From the NCBI RefSeq assembly GCF_004015185.1, contig NZ_CP025746.1, positions 806,001 to 870,000 of the forward strand: 64,000 nt of DNA, read 5' to 3'. Each line of letters starts with the position of its first letter. The first letter of the stretch is position 1. A program made the position numbers and the translations under genes. The notes beneath the pieces were generated by a model that worked only from the letters and a program-made list of their open reading frames with translations, did not search any database and was not told the DNA's origin. The DNA is from Clostridium manihotivorum (lineage in GTDB: Bacteria; Bacillota; Clostridia; Clostridiales; Clostridiaceae). Below, in pieces: positions 59,985 to 64,000 of this stretch.

Positions 59985-61019
59985 ATGGCAATTAGCAAAA
60001 AGCCTCTATTTAATGAAAATGGAGATACAGAAATATCAAAGAAAAAAATGGTCAATGGGAATACTACAAATCTTAATGACTTTAATAATATGAAATATAC
60101 TTGGGTATCAGATTGGTATAGGCAGGCTATGAATAATTTCTGGATACCTGAAGAAATTAATTTAGCGCAAGATCTTAAGGATTACCCTAAGCTAACTGCA
60201 GAGGAAAGGGTAGCATATGATAAGATATTGTCCTTCTTAATTTTCTTGGATTCTATACAAACAGCGAACCTTGGAAATATAAATAACTATATTACAGCTA
60301 GTGAAGTAAATCTATGCTTAACTATACAAGCTTTTCAAGAAGCTGTTCACTCTCAAAGTTATAGTTATATGCTGGATACAATATGTCCACCAGAGAAGAG
60401 AAATGAAATATTATTTCAATGGAAGGATGATAAAATACTTCTTGAAAGAAATAAATTTATAGGAGATTTATATAATAACTTTGTTGAAGATCCAAATGAA
60501 GAAACCTTCTTAAAAACAATAATGGCTAATTATATTCTTGAGGGAATCTACTTCTATTCTGGTTTTATGTTTTTCTATAACTTAGAGAGAAATGGAAAGA
60601 TGCCTGGATCAGCACAGGAGATAAGATATATAAATAGGGATGAAAATACACATCTTTGGCTATTTAGAAATATAATTAGAGAATTGCAAAGAGAAGAGCC
60701 ACAGATGTTTACTGAGAAGTTAGCAGATGAATTAAGAGAGATGGTTAGAACTGGAGTAGAGAATGAAATAGCTTGGGGACATTACGTAATATCTGATGGA
60801 ATTCAAGGCCTAAATAAGAAGATGATAAATGATTACATAAAGTACTTAGGAAATATAAGACTTAAGGATATAGGTTTTGAGCCTTTATTTGAAGGGTATG
60901 ATAAGAACCCTGCTACTTGGGTAGATATTTATGCTGATGCAAACTCAGTTAAAACAGATTTCTTTGAAGCTAAATCTACTGCATATGCTAAGGCTGGTGC
61001 TTTAGTAGACGACTTATAA
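59985..61019 (+). CDS. nrdB: Ribonucleoside-diphosphate reductase, beta subunit
   Basis: 344-aa radical-generating subunit. Di-metal ligand set visible as LDSIQTAN (Asp), FQEAVHSQSY (Glu, His), NYILEGIYFYSG (Glu) and RDENTHLWL (Glu, His). The tyrosyl radical site is probably in the SYSYML segment; exact identity needs alignment. SD AAGGAGGG. Same transcript as nrdA (41-bp gap). Confidence 0.93.
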   Translation: MAISKKPLFNENGDTEISKKKMVNGNTTNLNDFNNMKYTWVSDWYRQAMNNFWIPEEINLAQDLKDYPKLTAEERVAYDKILSFLIFLDSIQTANLGNINNYITASEVNLCLTIQAFQEAVHSQSYSYMLDTICPPEKRNEILFQWKDDKILLERNKFIGDLYNNFVEDPNEETFLKTIMANYILEGIYFYSGFMFFYNLERNGKMPGSAQEIRYINRDENTHLWLFRNIIRELQREEPQMFTEKLADELREMVRTGVENEIAWGHYVISDGIQGLNKKMINDYIKYLGNIRLKDIGFEPLFEGYDKNPATWVDIYADANSVKTDFFEAKSTAYAKAGALVDDL

Positions 61020-61071
61020 AATAAATAATAAAGTATATTTTTGAAGCTTTCATTAAAAATTATATAAAAAT

Positions 61072-61110
61072 AAAACTTTAGGAGTGGTCATTGACTACTC
61101 CTAAAGTTTT
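61072..61110. terminator. Bidirectional terminator between nrdB and aspA
   Basis: AAAACTTTAGGAGT (61072-61085) / ACTCCTAAAGTTTT (61097-61110), perfect 14-bp stem, T-rich both ways. Confidence 0.92.
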
Positions 61111-61119
61111 GCTTAATAG

Positions 61120-62535
61120 TTATGAAACCACTCGTACTTCTCCTTCAAAGCTTGCAGGTTTAATTAGCTGAGATGGATCCAACATAAAATCTACTTGCTC
61201 CTTTGAATATAAACCTTCAGCATAAAGAATTTCTCTCATTGATTTATCTTCTTTAAGAGCTTTTTTTGCAAGCTCACAGGCTCTGTCATATCCTATATGT
61301 GGAACTAATGCAGTAACTAGAGCTGTTGATTTTTCAAGATTTTCAAGGCAGCGAGCTTCGTTTACTAAAATACCATCTACACACTTTTCTCTGAAGAGTA
61401 CTGATGCTTTTTCTAGGAGATCAAGAGACTCTAGTAAGCTCTCTGCTATAAGTGGAATAAAGGCATTCAATTCAAGCTGTCCTGAAGAGGAGGCTAGTGT
61501 TATTGCAGTATCATTTGCAATAATTCTCATTGAGATTTGGCCTATCATTTCAGGAATTACAGGGTTTACCTTGCCAGGCATTATGGATGACCCTGCTTGA
61601 CGAGCTGGAAGAGCTATTTCTCCAAATCCACCTCTAGGACCAGAATTTAAAATTCTAAGGTCGTTAGATATTTTTATAAGATTAGCTGCACAGGTTTTTA
61701 AGGCACTTGATACTTCTACAAAGGAATCAGTGTTTTGAGTACCATCTACTAATGAATTTGCTCTGTTTATATCAAGCTTAGTTAGATGTCTTAAGGTATC
61801 AGCTACAATAAAGATATATCTATCTGTTGCATTTAAGCCAGTACCTATAGCTGTTCCACCTAAATTTATATCTTTTAAATTTTCTTCAGTCTTACGGATT
61901 CTATATAGATCTCTTTCTAATACCTTTGAATATGCTCCAAATCCTTGACCTACAGTCATTGGAACTGCATCCATTAGCTGAGTTCTTCCAAGACGATATA
62001 TTTCTGAAAATTGGTCTTCTTTTTCATTGAAAGCTTCTTTAAGCTTTTGTAGTTCTTTAATAACTGTCTTAACTTTTTTTATTGTAGCTATTCTAAGAGC
62101 AGTTGGACATACATCGTTTGTAGATTGTGACATATTAACATCATTTAAAGGATGAATGATAGAGTAATCACCTTTATTACCACCCATAAGCTCAATAGCT
62201 CTATTAGCAATAACTTCATTTACATTCATATTTGTTGAAGTACCAGCACCACCTTGGAAGGCACTTATTTTAAATTGATCATCAAAATTTCCTTCTATTA
62301 CTTCTTCACTAGCCTTAATTATAGCTTCTGCCTTTTTTTCTTCTAGGTTCCCTAACTTCATATTGGTTATTGCTGCAGCTTTTTTTACAAGAGCAATTTC
62401 TCTCACAAAATCTATATTAATCGTTTTATTACATAAATTAAAGTTTTCAAGAGCACGTACAGTATTTATTCCGTAATACTTAGAATCATCAATTTCTTTA
62501 GAGCCAATTAAATCTTTTTCAATTCTATATTTCAT
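61120..62535 (-). CDS. aspA: Aspartate ammonia-lyase
   Basis: 471-aa fumarase/aspartase superfamily enzyme: L-aspartate to fumarate and ammonia. Signature GSSIMPGKVNPV with the catalytic-loop Ser, plus the GGAGTSTNMNVNEVIANRA and DVNMSQSTNDVCPTA regions. Class II fumarase is the nearest alternative; the IEKDLIGSKEI start favours aspartase. ATG 62535 fits a GAGGG SD; a GTG at 62550 overlaps it. It produces the substrate of the fumarase at 46748-48159. Confidence 0.88.
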   Translation of the reverse strand: MKYRIEKDLIGSKEIDDSKYYGINTVRALENFNLCNKTINIDFVREIALVKKAAAITNMKLGNLEEKKAEAIIKASEEVIEGNFDDQFKISAFQGGAGTSTNMNVNEVIANRAIELMGGNKGDYSIIHPLNDVNMSQSTNDVCPTALRIATIKKVKTVIKELQKLKEAFNEKEDQFSEIYRLGRTQLMDAVPMTVGQGFGAYSKVLERDLYRIRKTEENLKDINLGGTAIGTGLNATDRYIFIVADTLRHLTKLDINRANSLVDGTQNTDSFVEVSSALKTCAANLIKISNDLRILNSGPRGGFGEIALPARQAGSSIMPGKVNPVIPEMIGQISMRIIANDTAITLASSSGQLELNAFIPLIAESLLESLDLLEKASVLFREKCVDGILVNEARCLENLEKSTALVTALVPHIGYDRACELAKKALKEDKSMREILYAEGLYSKEQVDFMLDPSQLIKPASFEGEVRVVS

Positions 62536-62627
62536 AATATTAACCCTCACTATTCATTATAAATTTTTATAAGATGAATCCTTTGATAATAAAGTATGAA
62601 TATCTATTAAAACCTTTGGCCAAAGAT

Positions 62628-62680
62628 TTTTTTAAAAATAAAAAAGGTGTCTTCGCTACAACAGCGAAAACACCTTTGTT
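62628..62680 (-). terminator. Terminator for the glycosyltransferase gene
   Basis: On the minus strand AAAGGTGTTTTCGCT / AGCGAAGACACCTTT with GTTGT loop, then TTTATTTTT. Confidence 0.85.
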
Positions 62681-62983
62681 CTACATACATTATCATATTC
62701 TTTTGCCTACAAATTTGTCAATTGACACATATAAGTGATAAAATGTATATAATATTTTTGATACGATTTCATTAATAAAAAGTTAAAATTAATCTAATAT
62801 TAATAATAAATATATTAATGGTATCGGTTATATATGGTAATATAATATATTTAATGTAAAATTATTGCACTATATAAATTGATTTATAGAAATATTCTAA
62901 GTTAATGCTGTTTATTGAATTATGATAAATGGAGAGTTTATTTTTATAAGGTATTACAGATGGAGTTAGAGGCAATTATAGTA
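62681..62983. other. Gap between the terminator and the glycosyltransferase gene
   Basis: AT-rich. A plus-strand promoter-like pair TTGACA (62722-62727), 18-bp spacer, TATATA (62746-62751) points into the gap, where no plus-strand gene is seen. A small RNA start is possible but unproved. Confidence 0.4.
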
Positions 62984-64000
62984 TTATGAGTTTATGCCAA
63001 TAGAATGAAAGTAGTTTTTGTTGTATAAGATTTTTGAATCATTAGGAGCATAGCTGTAGGCTATTTCGTTATGCTTAAAAGCTGTAATATGGTCTCCGAT
63101 TCTATCATAACAAACACATAACTGAAGATGAGGTAGCCAAGTCCAAGAGGCATCATTAAAGAAACCGAGACTATTTTCAGGCTTTTTTAGCTCAGTAGCT
63201 AACTCATACCAAAATATTGCTTGCTCTATTTTATTTTCGCACAGGTAAGAAAAGCCTATTCTACAGCAAGCTTCTGCTCTAGGCAGATCGTATTGAAAGC
63301 TTTTAAATGAATATTCTCTAGATTTTTCAAAATTGCTTATTGATTGGTAGTAATCTGAAATGTTTCCACAAACTCTTATATTATCTTCATACCAACCTAG
63401 GCCACTATCTAAAAAATTATTGTAGTTGGTAAGAGCTTCTTCAAATCTGCCATGATCGTAAAGTTCATGAGCATAGTATAGTATATCTCTAGGTATGAGT
63501 TTAAAACCCTCTTTTAATTTGGCTTCATAAATTTCTATATTTCTATTAGGTGTCGCTTTAACTTTTTGATGCGTTACAGATATATCACTATTGATTATGT
63601 TACCATATACCTCCAAGTATTCATGAATGAAGCCTCTCCATACAAAGTTTTTAGCTCGTTTAACAAGTCTATTCCGTCTATAGGAAGAAGCATGATTTCC
63701 GTATTCGTCAATTCCAATATTGTATCTCATAGTCACTGAATCTACATCAGTATTTAAATTTTGCTTTAGTAGCTTTAATTTATCAATGTCATCTGGTAGG
63801 AAAACGTCATCTGCATCCAACCATAAAATATAATCTTTTGTCGCTTTACTAAAAGCATAGTTCCTTGCAGCTGAGAAATCATCAATCCACTTAAAATCAT
63901 ATATATTGTTAGTATAATTTTTTAAGATATCTTTTGTTTTATCAGTAGAACCTGTGTCTACTACTATGATTTCATCTACTATATCTTTTATGCAATTTAG
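62984..64000 (-). CDS. Family 2 glycosyltransferase with TPR-like repeats, 5' end outside window
   Basis: 338 residues visible; the gene starts beyond the right edge. GT-A fold signatures: EIIVVDTGSTDKT and the DxD in LDADDVFLPDD. The C-terminal half (GRFEEALTNYNNFL, KIEQAIFWYELATEL) has TPR-like helices. Acceptor and donor are unknown; such GT2-TPR proteins often act in surface glycan or protein glycosylation. A terminator follows on the same strand. Confidence 0.85.
   Translation of the reverse strand, partial: LNCIKDIVDEIIVVDTGSTDKTKDILKNYTNNIYDFKWIDDFSAARNYAFSKATKDYILWLDADDVFLPDDIDKLKLLKQNLNTDVDSVTMRYNIGIDEYGNHASSYRRNRLVKRAKNFVWRGFIHEYLEVYGNIINSDISVTHQKVKATPNRNIEIYEAKLKEGFKLIPRDILYYAHELYDHGRFEEALTNYNNFLDSGLGWYEDNIRVCGNISDYYQSISNFEKSREYSFKSFQYDLPRAEACCRIGFSYLCENKIEQAIFWYELATELKKPENSLGFFNDASWTWLPHLQLCVCYDRIGDHITAFKHNEIAYSYAPNDSKILYNKNYFHSIGINS

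Overview
The window is 64 kb of low-GC, AT-rich DNA with strong AGGAGG ribosome binding sites, a sigH gene, ATG/GTG/TTG starts and clostridial gene order. It fits a spore-forming Firmicute of the genus Clostridium (sensu stricto, cluster I). The species is not fixed from sequence alone. There is no rRNA gene, no CRISPR array and no transposase gene.

Layout. Positions 1-3.7 kb hold the 3' part of rlmB, sigH, a tRNA-Thr(GGT), a first tuf copy and rpmG. Positions 3.7-6.9 kb hold secE-nusG-rplK-rplA-rplJ-rplL with L1-site mimics and an L10 leader. Positions 7.1-10.5 kb hold a glucose PTS unit (antiterminator glcT and ptsG, each behind an RNA antiterminator/terminator switch) that separates rplL from rpoB. 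Positions 10.7-23.3 kb hold rpoB-rpoC, an L7Ae-like protein, rpsL-rpsG-fusA and a second, almost identical tuf. A 1.1 kb non-coding stretch follows, ending in a structured S10 leader. Positions 24.2-40.1 kb hold the S10, spc and alpha operons through rplQ, including secY, adk, map, a KOW protein and infA. Positions 40.4-44.7 kb hold ecfA1-ecfA2-ecfT-truA-rplM-rpsI. From 45 kb the content is mixed: the cortex amidase cwlD, a DUF3048-like membrane protein, a two-subunit class I fumarase, a YitT transporter-like protein, a small membrane peptide, galE, an ABC exporter pair, a VanR/VanS-like two-component pair, an ArsC/Spx-family protein, class I ribonucleotide reductase under tandem NrdR boxes, aspartate ammonia-lyase, and the 3' part of a family 2 glycosyltransferase with TPR-like repeats.

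How the genes work together. Most of the window makes the ribosome, RNA polymerase core, elongation factors, Sec translocon and maturation enzymes. Feedback is visible in the RNA: L1 mimics before rplK and before rplA, the L10 leader before rplJ, and candidate leaders before rpsJ, rpsM and rplM. Aspartase makes fumarate that the fumarase can hydrate to malate. NrdAB supplies deoxynucleotides under likely NrdR control.

Less ordinary content. (a) Two copies of a palindromic, transposase-less element with matching ends and 8-bp target duplications lie at 856-987 and 57007-57428. The first supplies the last base of the rlmB stop codon; the second carries a nested 289-bp inverted-repeat insert with several hairpins. 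(b) The glcT-ptsG unit lies between rplL and rpoB. (c) The tuf copies show near-complete homogenisation. (d) Several structured leaders have no annotation. I did not find a clear new multi-gene defence or metabolic system; the nested palindromic element is the best candidate for something undescribed.
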